A stretch of 53,127 nt of DNA from Methylorubrum populi (GCA_020741775.1 DYYG01000014.1:1-53127); one strand, 5' to 3'; numbered from the stretch's first letter, positions 6,843-17,186 are shown. The notes: generated from the sequence alone by a model not told the origin. A program made the numbers and translations.

Positions 6843-9016
6843 GCGCTGTTCCGGTAATAGTGCGAGAAGTCCCGGTACAGCGTGCCGCGATCCGAGGCGC
6901 GGCCGTGGTGGCGCTCCAGATCGACCTTGTTCAGGACGAGCCCGGCCACGGTGAGACCGAGGCGGCGCATATAGGCGAGGCTTGCCGTCACGGCGGCCTT
7001 CTGGGTGCCGTGCCAGGCCACCACATGCACCACCGCATCGGCGTGCTGGCGCAGGAGCGCCACGTCGCCGAGCAGCAGCACCGGCGGCACCTCCACCAGG
7101 ATCACGTCGTAGCGTTCGCGAGCCTCGCGCACGAGGGTGCCGAAAGTCGGCTCGGCATAGATGTCGTGCCCGTCCTTGAGGCCGGAGACCCGCCGGATCG
7201 TCGAGATGCGGGAATCCGCCTCGTCATCCCCCGTCTCCGCCTCCCGGTCGCTACGGGGGGCGTGGCGGTCCTCGATCGCCGCCCGGCGGGGCGAACCGTC
7301 GAGGATCAGCACCCGCCGCCCCATAGCGGCCAGGGACCGCGCCACGGACCGGGCGACCACGGATTTGCCCTCGCCCGGCATCGCCGAGGTGACGAGCACG
7401 ACCTTGAGCGGCTCGCGCACCGCAACCAGTTCGGCCACCGCCGCCCGCACCGCCTCGCGGAAGACGAGATCGTGGTCGGGCCGCTCACCCGCCGGCCGGC
7501 TCGGCAGCAGGGCGAGGCAGGGCAGGCCGGTCTCGGATTCCATCTCGCCCTGGCTGCGATAGCCCCGGTCGCGGCGGTCGAGGGCGAGCGCCAGCGCCGA
7601 GCCCGCCCCGGCCCCGGCGAACAGGCCGAGGCCGAGCACCAGCCCGAGGCTGGGACCCGAGGGCAGGGTCGGCACCTTGGCCGGCGCCAGCATCTGCGCC
7701 ATCACCGGCTTGAGTTCGCTCAGGGCGTTGGCCGTCTGGTAGCCCTCGTCGAGGACGCGCAGGCGGTCCCGCGTCGTGGTCGCCTCAGCCTGGAGCGCGC
7801 GCAGCTTGGCTTCGAGCGCCTTGCTCTCGATGAGCGAGCGGCGCAGGGTCGTGACCCGCGTCTCGGCCGCGCTCTCCAGCCCGCGGGCGGCACCGAGATC
7901 GACCTCGACCACTTTCAGCACCTCGGCCATCCGCGCCTGGAGCCGCTGCTGCAGGGCCGCGATCGAGGCCTTGAGGCGCAGCACGCTCGGATGGTTGTCG
8001 CCGGACACGGCGGTGAGCTGCTCCAGTTCCTGGCGCAGCTTGCTGTCATCGGCCAGCATCTGCTGGATCACCGGCGAGATCGCGGTATCGACGGCGCTCG
8101 GCACGCCGCCGAAGCGGAGCACGTCCTGGGCGCGCCGCAGCCGGGCCTCCTCCGCCAGCCGCTTGGCGGAGGCGTTGGACAGGTCGGTCAGGGCATCGCG
8201 CAGCTGCTGCTCGCGCAGGTCCACACCCTCGCGGGCGGATTCGACGAAGCCGGTGCGCTTGCGGAAGGCATCGATCTCGCCCTCCAGGCGGGTAAGTTCG
8301 CCCCGCGAAACCTGGATCTGCTCCGCATACCAGCGGCTCGCCCGCTCGGTGGCCAGGGAGGCCGCCTGCATCTTGCGCGCGAGATACTCGGTGGCGAAGG
8401 TGTTGGCGATCTCGGCCGCCCGCCGCGGATCCCGGTCGCGGAAGCCGATCGAGATCAGGTAGGCCTTGGCGTCGTTGCCGACGGTGAGCGCCCGCATCAG
8501 CCCCTGGGCCATGGCGTCGCGGGCGGTCTCGTGCTGCGTCTCGTCCTCCGTCCGCGTCCCGGGAAGGGCGGGAAGCGCGGCCTGAACGCGGCTGGAGAGC
8601 GCGTGGCGCAGGGAGGCGACCCAGCCGGTTGCGGCCGGCTCCTGGGAGGCGTGGCTCGCCTCCGCCTCAGCCTCGAGGCGGCCCGCCACGGCCTGGGCGA
8701 TGGCGAAGGAGCGGATGATGCGCGCCTCGCTCTCGACCACGGAGGCCGGCTCGAGGGCGATCTGCGGACCGGATTTGCCGGCCCCGCGCACGTCCTGGGT
8801 CTGGCCGAAATCGAACTGGAGGAGCACCTCGGCGACGTAGCTCGGCGGCATGGCCAGGGAGGCCGCCCCCACCCCCAGGGCCGAGACCACCGCGCAGGAG
8901 GCGATCAGCAGCCGGCGCCGCCACAGCACTCCGAGGGTATGCCCGGTCACGGCCTCGTAATGGGCGGTGAGGGACGGCCGGCCGCCGGACGGCTCGGCTT
9001 CGTGGAACGGGTCCAT
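6839..9016 (-). CDS. GumC/ExoP-like polysaccharide co-polymerase with degenerate tyrosine-kinase domain
   Basis: 725 residues. An N-terminal membrane segment (residues about 33-55) is followed by a Wzz-type periplasmic domain with long coiled coils, a second membrane segment near residues 475-500, and a cytoplasmic ATPase domain. The Walker A motif SAMPGEGKS is intact near residues 543-551. The Walker A' motif reads LILDGS instead of the usual LxDxD/R, and Walker B reads ILVEVPP, with Glu where Asp is usual. Tyrosines cluster at the C-terminus (Tyr714, 720, 721), as in bacterial autokinases. These proteins set chain length and connect polymerisation to export. The frame is open upstream of the ATG at 9016, but that stretch is the shadow of the sugar transferase gene. 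Confidence 0.85.
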   Translation of the reverse strand: MDPFHEAEPSGGRPSLTAHYEAVTGHTLGVLWRRRLLIASCAVVSALGVGAASLAMPPSYVAEVLLQFDFGQTQDVRGAGKSGPQIALEPASVVESEARIIRSFAIAQAVAGRLEAEAEASHASQEPAATGWVASLRHALSSRVQAALPALPGTRTEDETQHETARDAMAQGLMRALTVGNDAKAYLISIGFRDRDPRRAAEIANTFATEYLARKMQAASLATERASRWYAEQIQVSRGELTRLEGEIDAFRKRTGFVESAREGVDLREQQLRDALTDLSNASAKRLAEEARLRRAQDVLRFGGVPSAVDTAISPVIQQMLADDSKLRQELEQLTAVSGDNHPSVLRLKASIAALQQRLQARMAEVLKVVEVDLGAARGLESAAETRVTTLRRSLIESKALEAKLRALQAEATTTRDRLRVLDEGYQTANALSELKPVMAQMLAPAKVPTLPSGPSLGLVLGLGLFAGAGAGSALALALDRRDRGYRSQGEMESETGLPCLALLPSRPAGERPDHDLVFREAVRAAVAELVAVREPLKVVLVTSAMPGEGKSVVARSVARSLAAMGRRVLILDGSPRRAAIEDRHAPRSDREAETGDDEADSRISTIRRVSGLKDGHDIYAEPTFGTLVREARERYDVILVEVPPVLLLGDVALLRQHADAVVHVVAWHGTQKAAVTASLAYMRRLGLTVAGLVLNKVDLERHHGRASDRGTLYRDFSHYYRNSA

Positions 9017-9087
9017 GGATCGCGCCTGTACCAACGTCGGAAGGAAAGAAGCGGAGGCGTCCAGCTTGTCGGCGGGCGCCCCTCGGC

Positions 9088-10632
9088 TCAGCGGGCTCCC
9101 TTGGCGGTGAGCACCGCCGGAATCGTCTCGAGGAGGACGTACAGGTCGATCCAGATCGACCAGTTGCGGATGTAGAAGCTGTCCTGCTGCTCCTGCACGC
9201 CGAGATCGCCGTCGCTGCGGGAGGAGATCTGCCACAGCCCGGTGAGGCCCGGCGGCACGCTCGCCCGCAGAGCCTGGAAGGCAGGCCCGAAGCGCTCGGT
9301 GTGATAGGCCGGGAAGGGCCGCGGCCCGACCACGCTCATGTCGCCGCGCAGGACGTTGAGAAGCTGCGGCAGCTCGTCGAGGCTGGTGCGCCGGATGAAG
9401 GCGCCGATGCCCGGCAGGACGCGGGGGTCGTTCCTGAGCTTGCAGAAGCGGTCCCACTCGCGCCGGGCGGCCTCGTCGCTCGCGAGATGGACCGCGAGCC
9501 GCTCCTCCGCGTCGCGATACATGCTGCGAAGCTTGTACACGCGGATGGTGCGGCCGTTCCGCCCGACGCGGGGCTGGACGTAGAAGGCGGGCCCCGGATC
9601 GGTCAGCTTCACCGCCAGCGCGAGGAGGCCGATCAGCGGCCCGAACACCACCAGCGCGGGCAGGGTGACGGCGAGGTCGACGGCGCGCTTGAGCCGGAGA
9701 TTGTGGGGCAGGAAGATCGCCCGCCGCACCACCAGACCGACGATCGGGCCGAGGCAGCGGGTCTGGAGACGCACGGTCTCCACCTCCGGCGCGTGGTGCG
9801 CGACGAGCACCTGCCGGAAGGGGTGGCGGGTCAGCCAGGCGAAGCGGGCGGGCTCGCGCTCCCCCGGCGTGCAGATCGCGACCTCGGCCATCTCCAGAAG
9901 GTCCGACCCACTCGCCGTGCCGTCCACTGCACCCGGAGGGACGGCGGCGTGGAAGGGCTCCACCCCCTGGGCGGCCTCGCAGACGATGCCGACCGGCCTC
10001 AAGCCGAGTTCGGGCCGCGCAGCGAGGCTGCGGGCGAGTTCGGCCGCGCCCTCGCCGTAGACGATGGTTGCCGCCCCCCACAGACCCCGCCGGACCAGCC
10101 GCGCCCGGACGAAACCCTCGGCGTAATGGCCCAGCGGAACGGAGAGGAGGGCGGCGATCACGGCGGCGACGGCCCAAGACCAGGGCGCCCCGCTTCCCAT
10201 CAGCAGGCCCGCGCCGAACGCGCAGGCGGCGGCGAGGCTGCGGCGGCGCAGGCGCTCGATCGGCTCGGCTTCGATCTGCTCGTAGAGGCCGAACAAGGCC
10301 ATGACGCCGATCTGCACCGCGCACCAGCCGAGCAGGCTGGCCGGCGGGATTCCGGGGCTTGCCCCGCTGGCGGCCATGAGGAGCAGGCTCCCCCCGCACG
10401 CGGCGAGGATCGCGGCCCCGTCGCCGGCGAGGAGAGCGCCGGTGACGATCAGGCGCCGCGCCCTGCTCGCCGCCTCGGACGAGCGCCCGGACCGTTTCGG
10501 CCCGAGGCGCTCTTGTCCGAGGCGTTCCTGTCCGCGACGCTCATGCCCCCGGCGCTCGGCGCCGAGACTCTCCTGCCAGCCGGCACCGCCGGCCGGCAGC
10601 AGGCCGGTATTGGCAACCTCGACATCCGGCAT
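9088..10632 (-). CDS. Undecaprenyl-phosphate sugar-1-phosphate transferase (WcaJ/ExoY type)
   Basis: 514 residues. It transfers a sugar-1-phosphate from a UDP-sugar to undecaprenyl phosphate at the inner membrane, the first step of exopolysaccharide assembly. After a charged N-terminal tail come several membrane segments (about residues 60-165), a CoA-binding-like domain and the bacterial sugar transferase domain. Hallmarks are VYKLRSM, RRTSLDELPQLLNVLRGDMS, VVGPRP and GLTGLWQISSRS. Residues 27-50 are a run of near-repeats (ERRGHERRGQERLG), encoded by a degenerate 15-base tandem repeat. It lies in the minus-strand EPS operon between the epimerase and the co-polymerase. Which sugar is used is not clear. 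Confidence 0.9.
   Translation of the reverse strand: MPDVEVANTGLLPAGGAGWQESLGAERRGHERRGQERLGQERLGPKRSGRSSEAASRARRLIVTGALLAGDGAAILAACGGSLLLMAASGASPGIPPASLLGWCAVQIGVMALFGLYEQIEAEPIERLRRRSLAAACAFGAGLLMGSGAPWSWAVAAVIAALLSVPLGHYAEGFVRARLVRRGLWGAATIVYGEGAAELARSLAARPELGLRPVGIVCEAAQGVEPFHAAVPPGAVDGTASGSDLLEMAEVAICTPGEREPARFAWLTRHPFRQVLVAHHAPEVETVRLQTRCLGPIVGLVVRRAIFLPHNLRLKRAVDLAVTLPALVVFGPLIGLLALAVKLTDPGPAFYVQPRVGRNGRTIRVYKLRSMYRDAEERLAVHLASDEAARREWDRFCKLRNDPRVLPGIGAFIRRTSLDELPQLLNVLRGDMSVVGPRPFPAYHTERFGPAFQALRASVPPGLTGLWQISSRSDGDLGVQEQQDSFYIRNWSIWIDLYVLLETIPAVLTAKGAR
10491..10560. repeat. Degenerate 15-base tandem repeat within the sugar transferase gene
   Basis: About four to five imperfect units of a 15-base motif (GAGGCGCTCTTGTCC and variants) encode the charged repeat in the protein N-terminus. 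The unit length keeps the reading frame, so copy-number change would lengthen or shorten the cytoplasmic tail without a frameshift. Confidence 0.55.
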
Positions 10633-10694
10633 GGGCTCGCTCGCGCTCGGGTGACAGGCAGGGCAGGGGACAGGGTGGGAGGGGATCGGCCAGC

Positions 10695-11675
10695 CTATTC
10701 GGCGGCCTGCTTAGGGGCCGCCTCCCGGACCTGGGTCTCGATCCAGCGATAGGTGGGCTTGAGCCCCTCGCGCAGGTGGATGCCGGGCTCCCAGCCCAGG
10801 GTCTCGCGCAGGAGCGTGTTGTCGCTGTTGCGCCCGCGCACGCCCTGCGGCCGGCTCAAGTCGAACTTCTTGTGAATCGTCTTGCCGGCGATCTCGGCCA
10901 CGATGTCGACGAGGCCGCTGATATTGACGAGTTCGTCGGTGCCGAGATTCAGCGGGCCGGAATAATCCGACTGCATGATCCGGTAGATGCCCTCGACGCA
11001 ATCGTCGACATACATGAAGGAGCGGGTCTGCTGGCCGTCGCCCCAGATGTCGATGGTGCCGCCATCGGGGGTGTTGGCGATCTTGCGGCAGATCGCGGCC
11101 GGGGCCTTCTCCTTGCCGCCGTCATAGGTGCCGAGAGGCCCGTAGACGTTGTGGAACCGCACCGAGCGGGTCGGGAAGCCGTAATCCTCGGTGAAGTACT
11201 GGCAGAGCTTCTCCGTGTAGAGCTTCTCCAGCCCGTAGCCTTCCTCCGGCGCGGCCGGGAAGGCATCGTCTTCCTTCAGCGGGATCACGCTCGGCACGTC
11301 CTGCAGGTGCTGCGGGTAGACGCAGGCCGAGGAGGAGAACAGGAACCGCTCCACCTTCGCATCGAAGGCGGCTTTCAGCATCTGCGCGCTGATCATCGTA
11401 TTGTTGAAGGTGATCGAGGCGTGCGCACCGGAGATGTAGCCGATGCCCCCCATATCGGCGGCGAGGTTGTAGACCTCGTCGACGCCCTTGACTGCCTCGC
11501 GGCAATCCTCGAACGAGCGCAGATCGGCGAGCACGAACTCATCCGCATCGCTATGTCCGAAATCGGGATATTTCAGATCGACGCCGCGGACATGATAGCC
11601 GTGGCGACGCAAGTACGTCACCAGATGCCCACCAATGAATCCGCCAGCCCCGGTAACAACTGCGCTCTTCGACAT
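10695..11675 (-). CDS. GDP-mannose 3,5-epimerase-like NAD-dependent epimerase
   Basis: 326 residues of the extended short-chain dehydrogenase fold. The NAD motif GAGGFIG is at residues 9-15 and the catalytic YGLEK has Tyr147 and Lys151. It matches plant GDP-mannose 3,5-epimerase at diagnostic places: NLAADMGGIGYI, NNTMIS, SSACVYP with Cys118, GGKEKAPAA with Lys190, QTRSF and GVRGRNSDN. The plant enzyme makes GDP-L-galactose or GDP-L-gulose from GDP-mannose; the Cys and Lys are its acid/base pair. GDP-mannose would come from the nearby manC. Product specificity is inference from motif conservation. It lies between the glycosyltransferase and the initiating transferase in the EPS operon. Confidence 0.8.
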   Translation of the reverse strand: MSKSAVVTGAGGFIGGHLVTYLRRHGYHVRGVDLKYPDFGHSDADEFVLADLRSFEDCREAVKGVDEVYNLAADMGGIGYISGAHASITFNNTMISAQMLKAAFDAKVERFLFSSSACVYPQHLQDVPSVIPLKEDDAFPAAPEEGYGLEKLYTEKLCQYFTEDYGFPTRSVRFHNVYGPLGTYDGGKEKAPAAICRKIANTPDGGTIDIWGDGQQTRSFMYVDDCVEGIYRIMQSDYSGPLNLGTDELVNISGLVDIVAEIAGKTIHKKFDLSRPQGVRGRNSDNTLLRETLGWEPGIHLREGLKPTYRWIETQVREAAPKQAAE

Positions 11676-11777
11676 GGCTCTGACGCCTTTCTGCTTCAGC
11701 GTTGCTATCTTTATTTCTAGGATTAACTGAGTATATCTTCTCGATCGGCGATCATACTTTCGCGCCGGGCTAATCCT

Positions 11778-12553
11778 TCAGAAGGACCGCCGCGGCCGCG
11801 TCGTTCCGGCCAGGAGTTGCAGCGAGGCACGCAGGATGAATTCGGGCACGATCCGCCCGTAGCGGCGCCACAGCCGGCGCGGCTCGGTTCCGAGGCGGAA
11901 GGCCCATTCGAGCCCCCGCCGCTGCATCCAGACCGGCGCCTGCCGCTTCGTGCCGGCCAGGAAATCGAAGGCTGCGCCGACCCCCACCATGACCGGCACC
12001 TCCAGCCGGTCCCGGTGGCGCGCCATCCAGTATTCCTGCTTGGGCGTGCTCAAGCCGACCCAGAGGATGTCGGGCCGGGCGGCGTTGATGCGCGCGACGA
12101 TCTCCGCATCCTCCTCCGGCGAGCTGGGCCGGAAGGGCGGGGAGAAGGTGCCGGCTACCGGCAGGCCGGGAAACTGCGCCTGGAGGCGTCCGGCCAGTTG
12201 CTCCGGCAGGCCGGTGGCGCCGCCGAAATAGTATTGCCGGTAGCCCTTCCGGGCGGAGAGGGCGGTGAGGGCGCGCATCAGGTCGGGTCCGTAGACCCGC
12301 CCGGTGCGGGGGAAGCCGAGCCGCCGCGCCATGAAGACGAGGGGCATCCCGTCCGGCGTGACGAGGCCGGCGCCCTCGTGGATCGCGCGCAAGGCGCGAT
12401 CGGTCTGGCACTCGATGACGCCGTGGGCGCCGGTGATGCAGACGTAATGGCGCTCGCGGGCCAGGATCCAGCCCTCCACCGCCATCACGGCATCGTCCAG
12501 GGTGATCGCGCTGACCGGCACCCCCAGGATCGGAACGCGGGGGAGCGGAGCGT

Positions 12554-12557
<4 letters not shown>
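11778..12557 (-). CDS. WecG/TagA/CpsF family glycosyltransferase
   Basis: 259 residues. GT26-family enzymes transfer ManNAc(A) or a related sugar to a lipid-linked acceptor at the cytoplasmic face of the membrane. Visible family motifs are [32 protein letters not shown] and [12 protein letters not shown]. The start is a GTG overlapping the TGA of the upstream UDP-xylose synthase gene, so the two are probably translationally coupled. A 102-base gap separates it from the epimerase gene downstream. The sugar transferred cannot be predicted. Confidence 0.9.
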
Positions 12558-13561
<1,004 letters not shown>

Positions 13562-13955
13562 CGCTCGCAGTCTCCGACTATCGATCGGTTTGAAGACTAG
13601 GAGACTTCAGGCACGGCCGGCATTGCTGTTTCGAGGAAGGCGATGCACCCGGCGGCGCGAAGGCGGCGTACCGCCATCGGGGAGCCCAAGCCCCTTTCGG
13701 GACAGGGACGGAACCGCAGGCGCGGAATCGGTTCTCATCCGCGCCCGGCGCCGGAGACTGGCACCGTCGGACTAACCCGGTCGCGGGCCGGGGCGGGACC
13801 GAATAGCCAGAGCCAAGGGAAAGGGGCTCTGGCATTCAAAAGGTGTCACGACAGGCCCGGCTCCCGGTCACGGCCCGCCCCTCGCCCTTCCCCGGGCTCG
13901 GTGGGTGACCGGATGAAGCGGTCCCGTCCCCGGTCGGCGCGCGAGAGGCGGATGC
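13562..13955. other. Divergent intergenic region of the EPS locus
   Basis: 394 bases between the oppositely oriented uxs and ExoF-like genes, presumably with both promoters. The only clear structure is a hairpin at 13806-13833 (GCCAGAGCC / GGCTCTGGC). I find no ORF with a credible start or codon pattern and no recognisable -35/-10 pair. Confidence 0.5.
13806..13833. promoter_or_regulatory. Hairpin in the EPS divergent region
   Basis: A 9-bp perfect inverted repeat GCCAGAGCC / GGCTCTGGC with a 10-base loop, about 120 bases before the ExoF-like start. It could be a leader hairpin or an operator; nothing else supports either. Confidence 0.35.
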
Positions 13956-15296
13956 ATGCTCGACTTCAGGAACCACCGGCTTCTCGACGGGGGCCTTCGC
14001 CTCGGCGTCATGCTCGCCTTCCTCGTCGCGGGCCAACCGCTTTCCGCCGAGGAACAGGTTTCGGCACCGGAAGCGGCGGAGGTCGCGCTGCTCCTGTCGA
14101 GCGGCGACAAGGTGACGATGGTGGTCTTCGGTCAGACCGATCTGACCGGCGAGTACGTGGTCGATGCCAGCGGTGACCTGAACCTGCCGCTGGTCGGACG
14201 CGTCCGCGTCGCCGGGCTGTCGCCGGAACAGGCCGAGACCCTGGTGCGCACCCGGCTGAACGACGGCTATCTGCGCTCGGCCACCGTCAGCCTGCGGCTC
14301 GCGGAGATGAAGCCGGTCTATGTGCTCGGCGAAGTGCGCTCCCCCGGCAGCTACACCTACCGCTACGGCCTGACCGTGCTCGGCGCGGTGGCGCTGGCCG
14401 GCGGCGGGCGGGTGGGCGACCGCTCGATCACCGAGATCAAGGGCGAGGTGCTGGCGGCGCGCGAGCGCCTGCGGGGGCTCGAACTCGCCCGGCTCGCCCA
14501 GCGCGCCCGGCAGCTCCGGCTGGAGGCGCAGCGGGACGGGAGGACGAGCTTCGTCTCGGACGAGCTGATCGGCCCCGAGGCGGCGGCGTTGCTGCGCGGC
14601 GAGCAGGAGATCTTCGGACTCCAGCGCGAGGCGGAACGGAGCGAGATCGGCCTGCTGCGCCAGCAGGTCGAGCGGCTGGAGACCGAACGCGCGGCCCTGA
14701 CCCAGCAGCGGGCGCTGATCGAGGAGCAGGTCAAGCTGACCGAGGCCCAGGTCCGCAACTACACCCGCCTCAGCGACAACGGCCACGGGCTCCAATCGGT
14801 GCTGGTGGACCGACAGCGCGAGAACGCCCGGGTCCGGGCCGAACTCGCCCGGATCGACGCCGAACTCGCCCGCAACGCCACCTCGACCGGCGAGCTGACC
14901 CTGCGCCAGCGCGACACCGAGAACGGGTTCCGGCGCCGGGTGGTGACCGACCTCCAGGCCACGCGCCAGCAACTCCTGGAGACCGAGGCGAGCCTGCCCA
15001 TCGCCCGCGATCTCCTCGAGAGCCGCTCCCGGCGGCTCGCGGCCGCCGATGGCGGCAGCGAGGCCAGCGGATGGAATGTCGAGGTGACCCGCACCCAGCG
15101 TGACCGGGCCGTGACCTTCCAGGCCACGCTGACCTCCCTGCTGCTGCCGGGCGACGTGGTGCAGGTTTCCCCCGCCCGGCCCGGCAGCGGCGAGCCGGCG
15201 CCCCGCAAGGAGGGAGCGGCCCCGCCCGGGGCCGCCCCACCCAGCCCGGTTTCGCAAGGTCCGGCCAAGCTCCGGAGCTACGCCGAAACCCCCTGA
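13956..15296 (+). CDS. ExoF-like polysaccharide export protein
   Basis: 446 residues. The N-terminus has a signal-like hydrophobic stretch (about residues 14-31). A polysaccharide biosynthesis/export domain follows (LSSGDKVTMVVFGQTDLTGEYVVDASGDLNLPLVGRV in part), then an SLBB-like segment (VYVLGEVRSPGSYTYR), a long coiled coil (about residues 150-345) and a Pro-rich tail. This Wza-type domain plus coiled-coil layout is that of rhizobial ExoF, an outer-membrane-associated export component. No lipobox cysteine is visible. GAGG lies about 8 bases before the ATG. manC starts 37 bases downstream, so the two are probably co-transcribed. Confidence 0.85.
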   Translation: MLDFRNHRLLDGGLRLGVMLAFLVAGQPLSAEEQVSAPEAAEVALLLSSGDKVTMVVFGQTDLTGEYVVDASGDLNLPLVGRVRVAGLSPEQAETLVRTRLNDGYLRSATVSLRLAEMKPVYVLGEVRSPGSYTYRYGLTVLGAVALAGGGRVGDRSITEIKGEVLAARERLRGLELARLAQRARQLRLEAQRDGRTSFVSDELIGPEAAALLRGEQEIFGLQREAERSEIGLLRQQVERLETERAALTQQRALIEEQVKLTEAQVRNYTRLSDNGHGLQSVLVDRQRENARVRAELARIDAELARNATSTGELTLRQRDTENGFRRRVVTDLQATRQQLLETEASLPIARDLLESRSRRLAAADGGSEASGWNVEVTRTQRDRAVTFQATLTSLLLPGDVVQVSPARPGSGEPAPRKEGAAPPGAAPPSPVSQGPAKLRSYAETP

Positions 15297-15332
15297 ACTT
15301 CCCTTAGCTCAGCACGAAAAGGACGCCTGTCG

Positions 15333-16742
15333 ATGCCTGCACGGATCCAGCCCGTCATCCTCTGCGGCGGCTCGGGAACGCGGCTCTGGCCGACCTCCCG
15401 CACCTCGCTGCCGAAGCAATTCGTGCCGTTGCTCGGCCCCCACTCGACCTTCCAGCAGACCCTGCTGCGGCTGCAGAGCCCGCTCTTCGCCCGGCCGATC
15501 ATCGTCGCGAACCGGGATCACCGCCATCTCGTGGAGAAGCAGGCGGCTGCGATCGACGCCCCGATCTCCCTCCTGCTGGAGCCGGAGCGCCGCGATTCCG
15601 GCCCGGCGATCCTGGCCGCCTGCACCCTGGTGGCGCGGGAGGATCCCGAGGCGGTGGTGCTGGTGCTCCCCTCCGACCACATCGTCACCGAGCCGCGGGC
15701 CTTCCGGCGCGCCGTGGCCTCGGCCCTGCCGGCGGCGCGGGCCGGCCGGCTCGTCACCTTCGGCATCGAGGCCGATCATGCCAGCACGGAATATGGCTGG
15801 ATCCGGCCGGGCGAGCGCGTCGAGGCACGCTGCCACGCGGTCTGCAAGTTCGCCGAGAAACCCGACGCGGTGCGGGCGGCCTCGTACCTGTCGAACCGCT
15901 GGCTCTGGAATTCCGGCAACTTCCTGATGCGGGCCGACACCCTGTGCAGCGAGTACGCGGCGTTCGATCCCGACACCGCCGAGGCCGTCTCCGCCGCCGT
16001 CGAGGCGGTGGCCGGGGAGGGCAATGCCCTCGCCCTCGACGCCGACGGCTTCGGCCGGGCCCGAAAAACCTCCCTCGACTTCGCGGTGATGGAGAAGACC
16101 AGCCGTGCCGCCGTCGCCCGGATGCGCTGCGGCTGGTCGGATGTCGGCAACTGGAACGCGCTCTGGGAGATCAGCGAGCACGATGCCCTCGGCAATGTCA
16201 GCCGCGGCGCCGCCGAGCTGTTCGAGAGCGAGGGCTGCTTCGTCTCCTCGGACGGGCTCGTCACCTCGCTGGTCGGGGTGAAGGATCTCGTGGTCGTGGC
16301 CGAGAAGGACGCGATCCTGGTGGCCGACCGCAGCCGCTGCGGCGACGTGCGCAAGATGGTCGAGATCCTGCGCAGCAAGGGGCACAGCCAGGCCGAGTGG
16401 CACGCCTCGTCGCACCGCCCCTGGGGCAGCTACCGGGTGCTGGAGGCCTCCGACGGCTTCCAGGTCAAGCGGATCACCGTGGCGCCCGGCGGGCGGCTCT
16501 CGCTGCAGAAGCACCGCCACCGGGCCGAGCACTGGGTCGTGGTGCGCGGCTGCGCCCGGGTGACCGTGGACGACACCGTCGCCGATTACCGGGAGAGCGA
16601 GCACATCTTCATTCCCCTCGGCTCGATTCACCGCCTCGAGAATCCCGGCAACGACAATGTCGAGCTGATCGAGGTGCAACTGGGCAGCTACCTCGGCGAG
16701 GACGACATCGTCCGCCTCGAGGATGCCTATCACCGCGCCTGA
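15333..16742 (+). CDS. manC: Mannose-1-phosphate guanylyltransferase / mannose-6-phosphate isomerase
   Basis: 469 residues, the usual length of the bifunctional type II enzyme. The N-terminal nucleotidyltransferase has the signature ILCGGSGTRLWPTSR and the PKQF motif; WNSGNFLM and SDVGNW are also typical. The C-terminal cupin isomerase domain shows RPWGSY, APGGRLSLQKH and HRAEHWVV with the metal-binding histidines. It makes GDP-mannose from mannose-1-phosphate and GTP and can convert fructose-6-phosphate to mannose-6-phosphate. The product would feed the GDP-mannose 3,5-epimerase-like enzyme encoded 4 kb away and mannosyl residues of the polymer. Confidence 0.95.
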   Translation: MPARIQPVILCGGSGTRLWPTSRTSLPKQFVPLLGPHSTFQQTLLRLQSPLFARPIIVANRDHRHLVEKQAAAIDAPISLLLEPERRDSGPAILAACTLVAREDPEAVVLVLPSDHIVTEPRAFRRAVASALPAARAGRLVTFGIEADHASTEYGWIRPGERVEARCHAVCKFAEKPDAVRAASYLSNRWLWNSGNFLMRADTLCSEYAAFDPDTAEAVSAAVEAVAGEGNALALDADGFGRARKTSLDFAVMEKTSRAAVARMRCGWSDVGNWNALWEISEHDALGNVSRGAAELFESEGCFVSSDGLVTSLVGVKDLVVVAEKDAILVADRSRCGDVRKMVEILRSKGHSQAEWHASSHRPWGSYRVLEASDGFQVKRITVAPGGRLSLQKHRHRAEHWVVVRGCARVTVDDTVADYRESEHIFIPLGSIHRLENPGNDNVELIEVQLGSYLGEDDIVRLEDAYHRA

Positions 16743-16754
16743 TCCCGGTCCGTC

Positions 16755-17156
16755 ATGACAGGCCAGGAGGAGCGGGATACGAAGACCGGACCGGACGCCG
16801 CGGCGTCCGAGCCGGCGGAGCGCGGCACCCTCACCCGGCATTGGGACAGCCTGGACGGGGAGGCGGCGGCGCTGCTCGGCGCGGTCGAGCTCAGCCTCGA
16901 CCGGGACCGTGGGCCGGAGACCAGCCGTCGCCCGGCCCCGCTCGGCGGGGACCTCCCCCGGCCCCGCCTCAACGGCCCGGGCCGCGCCTCGGCCGTCCCC
17001 GAGCGGCCAAAGCGCTGGATCACCGCCATGCTCGCGGCGGCGGCGCTGACGATGCCCTTCGCCACGCCCGCCGGCGATGGCGGACAGGGGCAGACATCGG
17101 CAACCTCCCCCGCCGTGGCGGAACTTCGCCTCGGCGGGCCTCCTGACGATCGTTGA
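16755..17156 (+). CDS. Hypothetical protein with one membrane segment
   Basis: 133 residues starting 13 bases after manC, with no obvious ribosome-binding site. The N-terminal 90 residues are polar and acidic or Arg/Pro-rich, followed by one hydrophobic stretch (WITAMLAAAALTMPFA, about residues 88-103) and a short tail. I recognise no domain. Its position suggests an accessory gene of the ExoF-manC transcript, but low complexity and high GC mean a spurious ORF is possible. Confidence 0.4.
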   Translation: MTGQEERDTKTGPDAAASEPAERGTLTRHWDSLDGEAAALLGAVELSLDRDRGPETSRRPAPLGGDLPRPRLNGPGRASAVPERPKRWITAMLAAAALTMPFATPAGDGGQGQTSATSPAVAELRLGGPPDDR

Positions 17157-17186
17157 GGGGAGGGAAGCGGCGGCGCCCCACCGCGC

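Noticed and set aside
6860..9175. A 771-codon plus-strand open frame opposite the co-polymerase gene
   Set aside because: Composition is low-complexity His/Gly/Arg-rich, with no motif; the minus strand holds a recognisable GumC/ExoP protein.
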